This document shows, piece by piece, positions 17,227 to 24,557 of a DNA stretch of 24,557 nucleotides; the first letter of the stretch is position 1; each line of letters begins with the position of its first letter. The DNA is taken from contig RBZT01000332.1 in NCBI GenBank assembly GCA_003693705.1, positions 1 through 24,557 of the forward strand, read 5' to 3'. Below the pieces are notes generated by a model, which saw only the letters and a list, made by a program, of their open reading frames with translations, had not been told where the DNA came from and did not search any database. Made by a program: the position numbers and the translations under genes. Origin of the DNA: Polymyxa betae (taxonomy: Eukaryota; Endomyxa; Phytomyxea; Plasmodiophorida; Plasmodiophoridae).

Positions 17227-18117
17227 TTAAGAAAAAAAACGTAAAATTTGCGTATGGTTAAGGGAGAGATTCCGTACTAACTTTTCAGGGTGTTCTGCGG
17301 TTGATGCGACCAGAACCGGGACAATGGCTGTTCGAGGAGATGGTGTCGATTGTAGTTTTAATATTCGTATGATAATGGATGGCCAGGCCATAGCACATGC
17401 ATTATAGGCTTGTTGACAGGATAGAACAGAAGATATTAATAATTGATTAGGTAATGATAGGACCCTGAATATACAGAATACAGATATAAGAGTTGCTATC
17501 ATACATGATACAGATAGCACAAATGTCACTCTTAATAGTCGCAGTGTAGCACGAGATTGATTCGTATCGGACGCTTTCTGCGCGAATTGATACGAGCGAA
17601 ATATGCGATCAATAAATCGGATATTGATAGCGAGATTTAATATCAACGGGATCACGAATACGAACAGCATAGAGAACAGCGGGTTCAGCACCACCATGCA
17701 GAAACCCTGGTCGGGTACGACCGTGGTCTCGACTGTGAGGTTGTAGCCGATGATGCCGCAGATTATGACGAGGCCAACGACCATATTGAGAAGTTTGCCG
17801 GAGATATTGGGACCTTGTATGGAGTTGGATCGAGCCACGAAGAACAGTTTCACCATCCCATTGGTAACGTAATAGAACGTGCCCGACCAGCGATGCAGAA
17901 AGCAGCATTCCGGGGCGGTACGCCCGAATAGAAAGTATTGCGGAACGATGGATATGAGGGTGAAGGCGAGAGTGAGGGCGGCGAATAGATTCATACGATG
18001 CCATTGAGAGGCGTTCGGATTCGTGTTACGATATTGGAGGTAGGAGAAGGCGGCAAGGGTCAGTACGATGATGATGATAGTGGCGGTGATGACGGCATCA
18101 TTAAATGATATAGACAT
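17227..18117 (-). CDS. Seven-transmembrane receptor-like protein, paralogue B (296 aa)
   Basis: I start at ATG 18117 because the protein then aligns from its first residue with paralogue A (MSISFNDAVITA against MSLTLNDTIVTA). An in-frame ATG 78 bases upstream would add a 26-residue leader absent from A. Over the first 270 residues the two align without a gap, and I count 156 identities (58 percent). Cys71, Cys140, the PQYFLxGRTxPEC segment, YNLTV, the basic INIRFIDRIFRS loop and QAYNACAMAWP are all kept. The C-terminal tail diverges and is longer here. Single exon. It faces paralogue A across about 4 kb that contains the decarboxylase gene, so the pair arose by an inverted duplication or by duplication and inversion. 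Likely a membrane sensor; ligand unknown. Confidence 0.85.
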   Translation of the reverse strand: MSISFNDAVITATIIIIVLTLAAFSYLQYRNTNPNASQWHRMNLFAALTLAFTLISIVPQYFLFGRTAPECCFLHRWSGTFYYVTNGMVKLFFVARSNSIQGPNISGKLLNMVVGLVIICGIIGYNLTVETTVVPDQGFCMVVLNPLFSMLFVFVIPLILNLAINIRFIDRIFRSYQFAQKASDTNQSRATLRLLRVTFVLSVSCMIATLISVFCIFRVLSLPNQLLISSVLSCQQAYNACAMAWPSIIIRILKLQSTPSPRTAIVPVLVASTAEHPEKLVRNLSLNHTQILRFFS

Positions 18118-18195
18118 TAGACGGGTTGCGAGACGGTTGATGGACGGGAAGAATCGCGAACCATTCCGGTAGATGTGATAGGTCGATTGGTACAC

Positions 18196-18648
18196 TGTGA
18201 TGAGAATCGATTATTGATAGAGATGGTTGTTACCAATGGCCACTCTCTGCTCTATCATGACCTACAGTAGCTGTCTCTATATGTAGGGTGGGCAGGCTGG
18301 GCTGCGCACCACTGCCAAGGCGGGCTGCGCCGCTCCAGTCAAAGTCACGCCAGTGAAAAGTCTGCTATGTCTTAAATTAACAATAAACCTCTCTTTTCTT
18401 TTTATTTCCTTTGTAGGGTTGGCTGGTCGCGGGGAAAAGAAGGCGTCTCTTGCCGAATAGAGATATCCGCTTCATACCTCTCAGTGATATTGAGGTAGGC
18501 GTGTTCTCATGGCTCTCACGGACTGCGAACGAGCCAAAGAGCTGAGCTTCTTAGGGGTTCCTCCCATATTGAGTGTACATCCCCGCCATGGAGTTGTGAT
18601 ATACTCATCCCCATCACTGCGAGTCTGCGTCGACTCGCCCATGGCTAC
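18196..18648. other. Gap upstream of 7TM paralogue B
   Basis: The region holds two GGGCTGCGC words in a GC-rich patch (18295-18340), a T-rich stretch at 18390-18415 and a single TAGGGTT. No ORF is supported. The proximal part is probably the promoter and 5' UTR of paralogue B. Confidence 0.45.
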
Positions 18649-18661
18649 ATGGCCTCACTAG

Positions 18662-18973
18662 ATGAAAAATTCCATAAAAATGCAAAAAATTTTTACCAAC
18701 CCGTGCATGGTTATGAAAGTTGCAGGCGTCCTATGCTATGGGCTCGACGGTACCTTGATTTGGTGACGCCACGACTATTCCGCTTCATGGTATCTTCACT
18801 GTTAAATAAATCGTCGCTTGCAAGACCTGCCTACCGATTTTGTTTTCACAGAAGTAGAAGGAAAATGTGCAACAGATTCTGCTTTTCAGTTTCTGCAGGA
18901 TCAGAGTGGAGAATCATCACACCCTTTGAAAGAACGTTATCGCGAATGTGCTTCACCGGAATGTCGAGTGTGA
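18662..18973 (+). CDS. Possible two-exon small protein (78 aa)
   Basis: ATG at 18662 opens an exon of 88 bases ending GGGCTCGACG before GTACCT. A 75-nt candidate intron (18750-18824) ends TTGCAAG. The joined frame continues DLPTDFVFTEVEGKCATDSA and ends YRECASPECRV at the TGA 18971-18973. The intron length fits the others in the window, and the second exon has protein-like composition. A competing single ORF of 128 codons in another frame (ATG 18649 to 19035) covers the same bases but is rich in Cys, Ser and Arg and looks more like a shadow. No family is recognised for either. Confidence 0.35.
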
Positions 18974-19195
18974 TTTCTGGCGATGTCAAATGCTATAGCA
19001 TTATAAAGACAGATGGGGTGATGGGGTCGGCGTAGAAGTGCTCTCTCGTGTTCTTATGCTGTCCCTGCTATGGAATTAGATCAACAAGGGCGCTCAGGCT
19101 GGCAATATCATACGCCTCTATAATCTACGAGTACCCCGAACAGGAGTCAGTCAAGTTGGCTCTATTTATTGCCCTCATTGCTGACATTAATGTGG

Positions 19196-19564
19196 CTACA
19201 AATCTCCCCCAAGCATCAAGAGCAACCTGTATCTGAGTCTGTAATTCTCGCTCGCGCTGATATTGGAGCTTCCTTTCATCACAATCATCATCGTGTCAGT
19301 GCTGCTCAATTCGTGAAGCGTGATGGCGCTCAGCTTGACGTTCTTCCATCTTGGCAAAAACTCCATAAACGCCATTGTGTCTGCCGCGTTACTGGAACTA
19401 CTCTCGCTCTCATCAGTTAATATCCGGTCCAGGTTCTTTCGGCCGTCAGCTGTTGAGAAATAACGGGATTGGCTGGTGGTGAAGGGTCTTGCTTCTTGCT
19501 CAGTTGAAGCTGTCGAAAGCGCCGAAGGGGTGAATCCGTCTTGAGGGTGGCGCTCCATGGCCAT
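19196..19564 (-). CDS. Hypothetical Ser-rich protein or 3' half of a broken gene (122 aa)
   Basis: ATG at 19564 opens 122 codons. A Ser/Thr-rich N-terminal half includes DESESSSSNAADTMAFMEF. A second half follows with LPRWKNVKLSAITLHELSST, and the protein ends RLRYRLLLMLGGDL. No domain is recognised. The frame continues upstream without another stop until a single TAA at 19604-19606, beyond which the 66-codon ORF 19804-19604 is in the same frame. Confidence 0.35.
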   Translation of the reverse strand: MAMERHPQDGFTPSALSTASTEQEARPFTTSQSRYFSTADGRKNLDRILTDESESSSSNAADTMAFMEFLPRWKNVKLSAITLHELSSTDTMMIVMKGSSNISASENYRLRYRLLLMLGGDL

Positions 19565-19603
19565 TCGTAGGGATCGACAGCGGTGTTGATATGGCCGAAG
19601 GGC

Positions 19604-19804
19604 TTAGGAATCCGACGCTAATGAATCCTCGACCTGTAACGAATCCTCGGCCTGTAACGTAGGTAGGAAGACCTGCGTCTTTTGCCAACAACTTGCCAGC
19701 TTATTCAAGTTAAGGTCATGCGGTGTCTTCCTCGTCCTCTTGGCAGGCAGAATCGTCCATCGTGGAGACACCCCATTTGCCCTAAATCTGATGGGAATTG
19801 CCAT
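19604..19804 (-). CDS. Hypothetical ORF or 5' half of a broken gene (66 aa)
   Basis: ATG at 19804 opens a basic N-terminal segment (IRFRANGVSPRWTILPAKRT). It ends in a small repeat, LQAEDSLQVEDSLASDS, before TAA. It is in the same frame as the ORF beginning at 19564, so one stop codon (or an unrecognised intron) separates them. No family is recognised. Confidence 0.3.
   Translation of the reverse strand: MAIPIRFRANGVSPRWTILPAKRTRKTPHDLNLNKLASCWQKTQVFLPTLQAEDSLQVEDSLASDS
19623..19658. repeat. Two 18-bp tandem units
   Basis: GAATCCTCGACCTGTAAC is followed directly by GAATCCTCGGCCTGTAAC, which differs at one base. On the minus strand it encodes the duplicated hexapeptide LQAEDS/LQVEDS. Confidence 0.85.
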
Positions 19805-20650
19805 CGCTCGTTCAGCCTCTGGTGAATATTTGGTATCTGGAAAATGCCACTCATGGAGAGTGTATGCTTAACCCAATGTCAAACCTGTCGGTTTTTTTTT
19901 TCGAATTTTAGAGGCGTTGAAATTTCGTCTTCAGACTCTCTCCGTTTCGAGCTGGCCGTGAAGCTGGCAGGCATGCTATACTTCAAAGCAGGCGAGTCCC
20001 ATTGTTCCACCCCAAAAAGATACATACACTCAGCCAGATCAAGCAATACTGGATCGTCGTATGAGAGACAGCAACGATATTCAATGCAAACATGTCCCCA
20101 AACCCCAATTCTGGGCCTTCATTATTATTGATCTTGCCTACTTTCACTTTTTTGTCATACGCCATAAACCGGGATTGCCAAAAGGGGTATATAGAGCCAA
20201 ACCAACCAGGACGACCAAGAAATAGTGAGCTCAAGAGCTGTTAAAACCGCCACGAAATGCTCGGCCCAGATTTGATTTGTATCATGGCAGAAATTATTTA
20301 TGCTCTCCATACATTATGCCTTATGTCAACATAGAATTTGCGCTGATTTCGTTTTTGGTAGACCTCCAGTGTTTGTTACTTGTTATGAGGGCATATATTA
20401 TCTGCCCGCCACCAGAAATGCATCAATCTTAAACCCTAACCCTTTCCATACGCCTTTGTTGAGTGACTTTCTGCATGAAGCTATTCTTCACAATAGAGCA
20501 TAAAACAGTGATATAGGATTGCTTACGCATGCCAATGTGAGGTACATTTGAGTGAAAATCGCCCAAGAATTGCGTACGGTGTGCGTCAGAGACGGGCATT
20601 ATTAAACGATGTCTTGGGGTGCGATGACGTGGATGACGTTCTCTCTATGC
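19805..20650. other. Gap with unresolved open frames
   Basis: A minus frame at 20234-19983 is open for 83 codons without an ATG start and reads, for example, GWFGSIYPFWQSRFMAYDKK. It follows a TTTTAACAG that could be a splice acceptor, so it may be an exon. A plus frame after TTTTTTTTTTCGAATTTTAG (acceptor-like, ending at 19910) is open to about 20131. The two cannot both be real. A telomere-like AAACCCTAACCC lies at 20430. Confidence 0.35.
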
Positions 20651-20652
20651 CT

Positions 20653-21540
20653 GGTAACGTTGACACCCCTGGTTAAGCCTGGACATCACATATCCGACAT
20701 ATCATCTACACTACCAATATCCCCATGTAACGTATTCGACTCGGACATGGGGCTGCTCCCCGACCCTGTAATGTTACTGCTTTCTACACCCCTGCTTGTC
20801 GTTTCATTCCTTTCCTGCCTGCGAAACAGTACATGTTTTATGTTACATGTTTTTTACGATTCCATAATGACATCGTATAAATTTGCATTTTGATCCCTGT
20901 TTACGTGACTTGTTTACGGTGTCAGCTAATTATTGCTTCGTTACAGGAGGACCAATTCAGCATCGCCTCGAGCTTTTCCCATGGTACTTTTTCGAGCCTG
21001 TTGAATACGGTAACCGAACTGTAGCGTTAAAGTTACGATACATTCAGTGATGAATGCGTCCCAATCAGGACACTCTGTGCAGCATGATTATGGGAGATTC
21101 AAGTCAGGGTTCAGCCCTGGTAACGTTACATGACTCTTCTGCTCTGGTAACGTTACAGTTGAACACGTTACCAACCAAACTCTCATCATTTGCTGTAGCC
21201 GAATATTGGCTCGTTCGACAGCTCTTCGTACCAGAAGGAACTCGACCATCCGGTACGGTCTGAAACGTTACCAAATGCCTCCCCAATATTAAGTCATGCT
21301 ACGTTACCTCTTAGCAGACAACATTTGATCACATCAACGGACCCCAGGAGAACGCAGATAAGTACAACAATTGCCTTCCTGAGTCTGAACCTATACCAGT
21401 AACATAACACCATTCGGCATCGTCTGTTTGTAACGTTTTACTACATAGGTTACAAAAGGCACCAAACGGAAATCGGACGCGCTGCTTCTGAGTGCGCATG
21501 AGCGCGAATGTGTGCCTGTCCCGGACCAGGTAATGTTACG
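20653..21540. repeat. Cluster of GTAACGTTAC-like palindromic words
   Basis: Perfect GGTAACGTTACA occurs at about 21118 and 21144. Close variants, half-sites or one-mismatch forms lie near 20653, 20725, 20768, 20836, 20938, 21009, 21164, 21262, 21299, 21395, 21430, 21444 and 21528. Spacing is irregular (25-130 bases) and the intervening sequence is unique, so this is not a simple tandem repeat. The last copy overlaps the start region of the 21508 gene. Smaller groups occur at 6660-6745 and 10465-10510. Confidence 0.65.
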
Positions 21541-22092
21541 CTCACTTCAGTTTCTATTATCAATCGGAGCCAGTCCTTCCCACCATGGAGTCCGTCGTTC
21601 TCCGTCACGGACGCTCCCTCTTCGCCCTCCCATAGCCATCTTTTGGATCCGAATCCGCAACAGTCTTTATCGGACCTTCCAGACCTGCCGTTGGATGACG
21701 CTATCACTCCGAACCAGAGTCCTCCTTCATTCTCCGTCACGGACGTTCCCTCTTCTCCCTCCCGTGACCGAATTTGTTTCGGTCCAAATCCGCAGCGGTC
21801 TTTACCAGAGCTTCCAGGCCTGCCATTAGATCCGCCCGTGGACTTGACCAACATGTTCGATAACTTCAATCAGTTGCTGGAGAAGTACGAGCCGGTAACG
21901 TGGCGCCTGTCTTTCAAGTCGTATCGTAAATTGTGCGCGATGCGGGCCATGGTCTCGTGTCTGACGCTTCATTGCGGTGGTTCCGTGTCGGAGTTTGCAC
22001 GACGTTGGCCGAAGTTTTGTCCATGGACTTTCAATAATGCCTGCTGTATGGGCCGACCGCTCCGCTGTGATTATTTCAAACCTCAGAAATAA
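21508..22092 (+). CDS. Ser/Pro-rich protein with a 44-residue internal duplication (194 aa)
   Basis: ATG at 21508 opens 194 codons to TAA. Residues 30-63 and 74-107 are copies of each other: SFSVTDAPSSPS...DPNPQQSLSDLPDLPLD against SFSVTDVPSSPS...GPNPQRSLPELPGLPLD, with a period of 132 bases also visible in the DNA. After a spacer comes a different, basic, Cys-rich C-terminal domain with NQLLEKYEPVTWRLSFKSYR, then Cys at CLTLHCGG, FCPW, ACCMG and RCDYF. I do not recognise it. An in-frame alternative or an upstream exon is possible, because AG|GTAATG at 21529-21535 looks like a donor. The start is therefore uncertain, while the duplicated region and the C-terminus are probably coding. Confidence 0.5.
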   Translation: MCACPGPGNVTLTSVSIINRSQSFPPWSPSFSVTDAPSSPSHSHLLDPNPQQSLSDLPDLPLDDAITPNQSPPSFSVTDVPSSPSRDRICFGPNPQRSLPELPGLPLDPPVDLTNMFDNFNQLLEKYEPVTWRLSFKSYRKLCAMRAMVSCLTLHCGGSVSEFARRWPKFCPWTFNNACCMGRPLRCDYFKPQK

Positions 22093-23601
22093 ATCCCCGT
22101 CATTGTATAATCCATATTTGTGATTACGATTTACACTGCATGATCATGAGATGGGATGCTTCATTTCAATGTTAATCATCGTCTCAATCGAATTGGCAGC
22201 CTAAGATCTCGCTTACAAACAGACACAGCAGGACGTTTGCGTGGATAGTAGTTGAGCAAGCGGCCGACGCATCGCCTGCAGTATGCAGATCATATGTCAC
22301 AAGCGAGTAGATATATGGCATCTTAGGAGCTTGTTGTCTTGCCCACTTTATAGTAATCTGGTTCGATCCCAATTAAGAGCTGGAACATCGACATGCTGGC
22401 CATAATGAATCTAATCACATCACGGTACAAAATAAAATTTTTTAAACTTGTTTGACTTTGTTTCACCTCATCAATAAACTATTTGTTTCAACATGTTTTC
22501 CACCATATGAGGTTATAATCCCATACAATGCTAATCGCTTGAAAATCTCGTCCTTGAGAACGTTTGTATGTTTGCAAAGAATCGTGGTGAAGGTTCGTCT
22601 TCCGAATGGTCAAAAGTCTTGAAAATTGACATTTACGATAGTATCTACATGATGAGAACAATCGTAACGAAATGCAGTGCTGTCTCTTGAGCCGGTTAAA
22701 TCAACCTGAAGATACCGGCTCTATGACTGGAAGATTTTCATATTAAAACAGGTGGCATGTTCGCACGTAGCTATCTCAGTGAGGAATATTATCACAATGA
22801 AAGATATGGTATCTAAGACTTCACAGCAGATAATGTTGGACCATTCTGAGAATCAACAATCGTGGCTTTGGCTGAATATAACCCTCCATCTGTGGATGCG
22901 TTTACATCTTGGCAATCTACAGCAGCTGATATAGCAGATTCGGCATTGATAGTATAACGGTCAACTGCTTTGATAGTTATTTGTATTCGATTGTTTGCAG
23001 ATGATATTATGGCCTTCAACCAATAGGTGAGTGGACATATCAATCGCTTCCTTTGGAGTAAGGAGCTGCACAATCACTGTTCAGCCATTACGAAAGCTTT
23101 CGCGATTGATTGACTGAGTGCCGAACAGGAGCAAGTAAGCAGTGTCACTGCTTGCGCGGGCAGCAAAGCAGCATACCGTTGTTGCGTTGCACAACCTGAC
23201 TGTGGCGTCAGTGTGGCAAAAAGTCAGATTCGCCCGAAAGAGAAAACAACTTGCGATGACTTACGCACAAAAGTTGCGAGAGCGTTGTTGCCTCGGAGGC
23301 TGCGCCTCCTAAGAAGGGAGTCCACTCCTCATCACAAGCGGGACCTTTTTGAACGTTTATCGTCTCTCTACTTAAGAGATGAGGGTGTCCCTATGGTGTA
23401 GCAGGAAGTCTATGCTGGATCTCGACCATAACTGACTGAGATTGCCACAGACGTGGCCATATCTGACTCTAACGTAGATGTGGGTTCCCTGTTGGACGTG
23501 GCCCTAACTGCCTCCGTGCCTACTGCCTCACATATATCAATACAGGGCCCATAGGTCGTTTCCCTTTAAGAATCGCCTCATTTTGGTTGTAGTTCAACAC
23601 A
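22093..23601. other. Long gap, one weak ORF
   Basis: A minus frame at 23073-22813 (no ATG at its beginning) reads protein-like near its end: SAAVDCQDVNASTDGGLYSA then TIVDSQNGPTLS. It might be an exon of an extracellular protein. Small hairpins lie at 23135-23151 (AAGCAGTG/CACTGCTT) and near 23296-23310 (GGAGGC/GCCTCC). A plus frame at 23213-23401 starts at GTG and lacks support. The last 150 bases are presumably the promoter of the secreted-protein gene. Confidence 0.4.
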
Positions 23602-24557
23602 ATGAGGACCTCGATTGTGATCTTCTCCATTCTGCTCGTTGGAGCTCTCGCTGCCCCAGGCTATGACGAATGTGCACCCCAGGACCCCAGCTGCCAGAAG
23701 GCTCAGCCTAAATGCTTGTCCAATGACCCTAGCTGCAACAAGCCCCCCCCTGCATACTCATCTTACACGCCTGAATATTCATCTAACACGCCTGAATATT
23801 CATCCAGCACGCCTGAGTATTCATCCAACACGCCTGAATATTCATCCAGCACGCTCACGCCCGAATATTCCAGCAAGCTCACGCCTGAATATTCATCGAA
23901 CGAGCCCAAGCCCTGCTCCTCTGAATTCTACCATCCCAATGGTAAATGTGGTCTTGCCGAGCATGGATTTCTCAGATGTCAATATGGTCTATTCTGCAGC
24001 CAGTATGGATTGTACGTCCTCCTGCTATCAGTTTTTGCGGTTTAGTTCTAAGTTTTGTGTTTTCAGTTGTGGTGCCGAGCCCGAATATGAAAGAAATGTG
24101 ATCTGCCCTAAAGAAGAGCGCTTCGATCAATACCCATTACAATATCGCTCAGCCCCAAATGATCCCATCGACTATGAGGTAGCATCCTATTCCGATCCGC
24201 TATAGATCATCTCATAATGTTTTCTAGAATTCTCCCTCCGCCGACCCCGAGCCTTATGCAGAGACTGCTGAGGTCACCTATGTCGAACCCATGAGCACCA
24301 AATACAAAGAAGTCGAGTTCTATGCGACACCAGTACCACAGGTCTATGTTCCGCCTGCGGTGGTGGTGGAGGAGCCGTACCCGTCCCCGTATGTCCAGCA
24401 GTACAACAACGATGCTCCGGAATCGTCTTACAAAAAGGCGAATGTCAATGACTACTCGCCCTCGTATGTCCAGCAGTACAACAACGATGCTCCGGAATCG
24501 TCCTACAAAAGGGCGGATGTCAATGACTACCCGTCCTCGTATGCCCAGCAGTACAAC
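23602..24557 (+). CDS. Secreted Tyr/Ser/Pro-rich repeat protein, three exons seen, 3' end outside the window
   Basis: ATG at 23602 (context ACACAATG) gives a signal peptide (MRTSIVIFSILLVGALAA). A Cys-containing segment (DECAPQDPSC and SNDPSCNKPPP) follows, then six TPEYSS units, then a Cys-rich module (PNGKCGLAEHGFLRCQYGLFC). Intron 1 (24012-24066, 55 nt) joins to F-CGAEPEYERNVICPKEE. Intron 2 (24179-24227, 49 nt) joins DYE to NSPSADPEPYAETAE. Exon 3 is open to the window edge and carries 25-residue repeats. All junctions keep the frame. The protein is rich in Tyr, Ser, Pro and Glu, as in structural proteins of spore or cyst walls and extracellular matrix, where Tyr may be cross-linked. Such a role is inferred from composition and signal peptide only. 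Without splicing, intron 1 would end the frame at 24045. Confidence 0.75.
23767..23901 (+). repeat. 21-bp coding repeat (TPEYSS heptads)
   Basis: Units close to ACGCCTGAATATTCATCTAAC encode TPEYSSN and TPEYSSS in alternation. The fifth and sixth units are separated by small inserts (TL, KL). The first units are nearly identical at the DNA level, which indicates recent expansion. Confidence 0.9.
24390..24557 (+). repeat. 75-bp coding tandem repeat, continues past the edge
   Basis: Units start at 24390, 24465 and 24540. Each encodes 25 residues beginning YVQQYNNDAPESSYK (third unit YAQQYN). The first two units differ at only a handful of bases. The number of further units cannot be seen. Confidence 0.9.

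Noticed and set aside
21450-21869. Minus-strand open frame of 139 codons with a Gly-rich repeat
   Set aside because: It has no ATG start. Its repeat is the antisense of the Ser/Pro duplication of the 21508 gene.
22230-22375. Possible tRNA (GGTTCGATCCC near 22360, with an A-box-like stretch upstream)
   Set aside because: The T-stem and acceptor stem do not pair, and the spacing does not give a cloverleaf.
1-24557. CRISPR array, bacterial operon or prophage
   Set aside because: No regularly spaced identical repeats, ribosome binding sites or phage genes were seen. Introns in the P450, phytochelatin synthase-like and secreted-protein genes show a eukaryotic genome.

Overview
The window is nuclear eukaryotic DNA, probably from a free-living protist. 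The P450, phytochelatin synthase-like and secreted-protein genes are interrupted by short GT-AG introns (46-247 nt where I could place them). The genes are densely packed on both strands, and neither operons nor bacterial ribosome binding sites are visible. An amoebozoan (protostelid-like) source would fit the mix of single-exon seven-helix receptors, a prokaryote-type phytochelatin synthase and a Tyr/Ser-rich secreted wall-type protein. That is an inference; no rRNA or other taxonomic marker is present.

Layout. Bases 134-178 hold a short mixed CCCTAAA/CCCTAA array, followed by a GNAT-like gene (193-669). Bases 670-3955 are weakly coding, with only tentative exons. A small multi-pass membrane protein lies on the minus strand (3956-4321). 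A roughly 720-bp foldback structure follows (inverted arms 4599-4681 and 5235-5319), then a perfect 18-bp hairpin. A phytochelatin synthase-like gene (5664-6471, one intron, one apparent frameshift) comes next. A complete four-exon cytochrome P450 of 504 residues (9494 to 7563, minus) is divergently paired with a small two-helix membrane protein (9720-10100).

After a repeat-rich gap there is a seven-helix receptor-like gene (12391-13230, plus), some small hypothetical ORFs, a frameshifted phosphatidylserine decarboxylase (15012-15990, plus), and a second, inverted paralogue of the seven-helix gene (18117 to 17227). The right third contains small hypothetical ORFs and a striking cluster of GTAACGTTAC-like palindromes (20650-21540). 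It then has a Ser/Pro-rich protein with an internal 44-residue duplication (21508-22092) and the 5' part of a secreted repeat protein that runs off the right edge (23602-24557).

The genes do not form an obvious pathway. The best candidate for something undescribed is the pair of intronless seven-helix proteins: 156 of 270 positions identical by hand count, without gaps, with receptor-like cysteine placement. Three loci (phytochelatin synthase, phosphatidylserine decarboxylase, and the 19196-19804 ORF pair) are each broken by a single lesion. This means either local assembly indels or ongoing gene decay. Domain calls rest on motif recognition only; no database search was possible.
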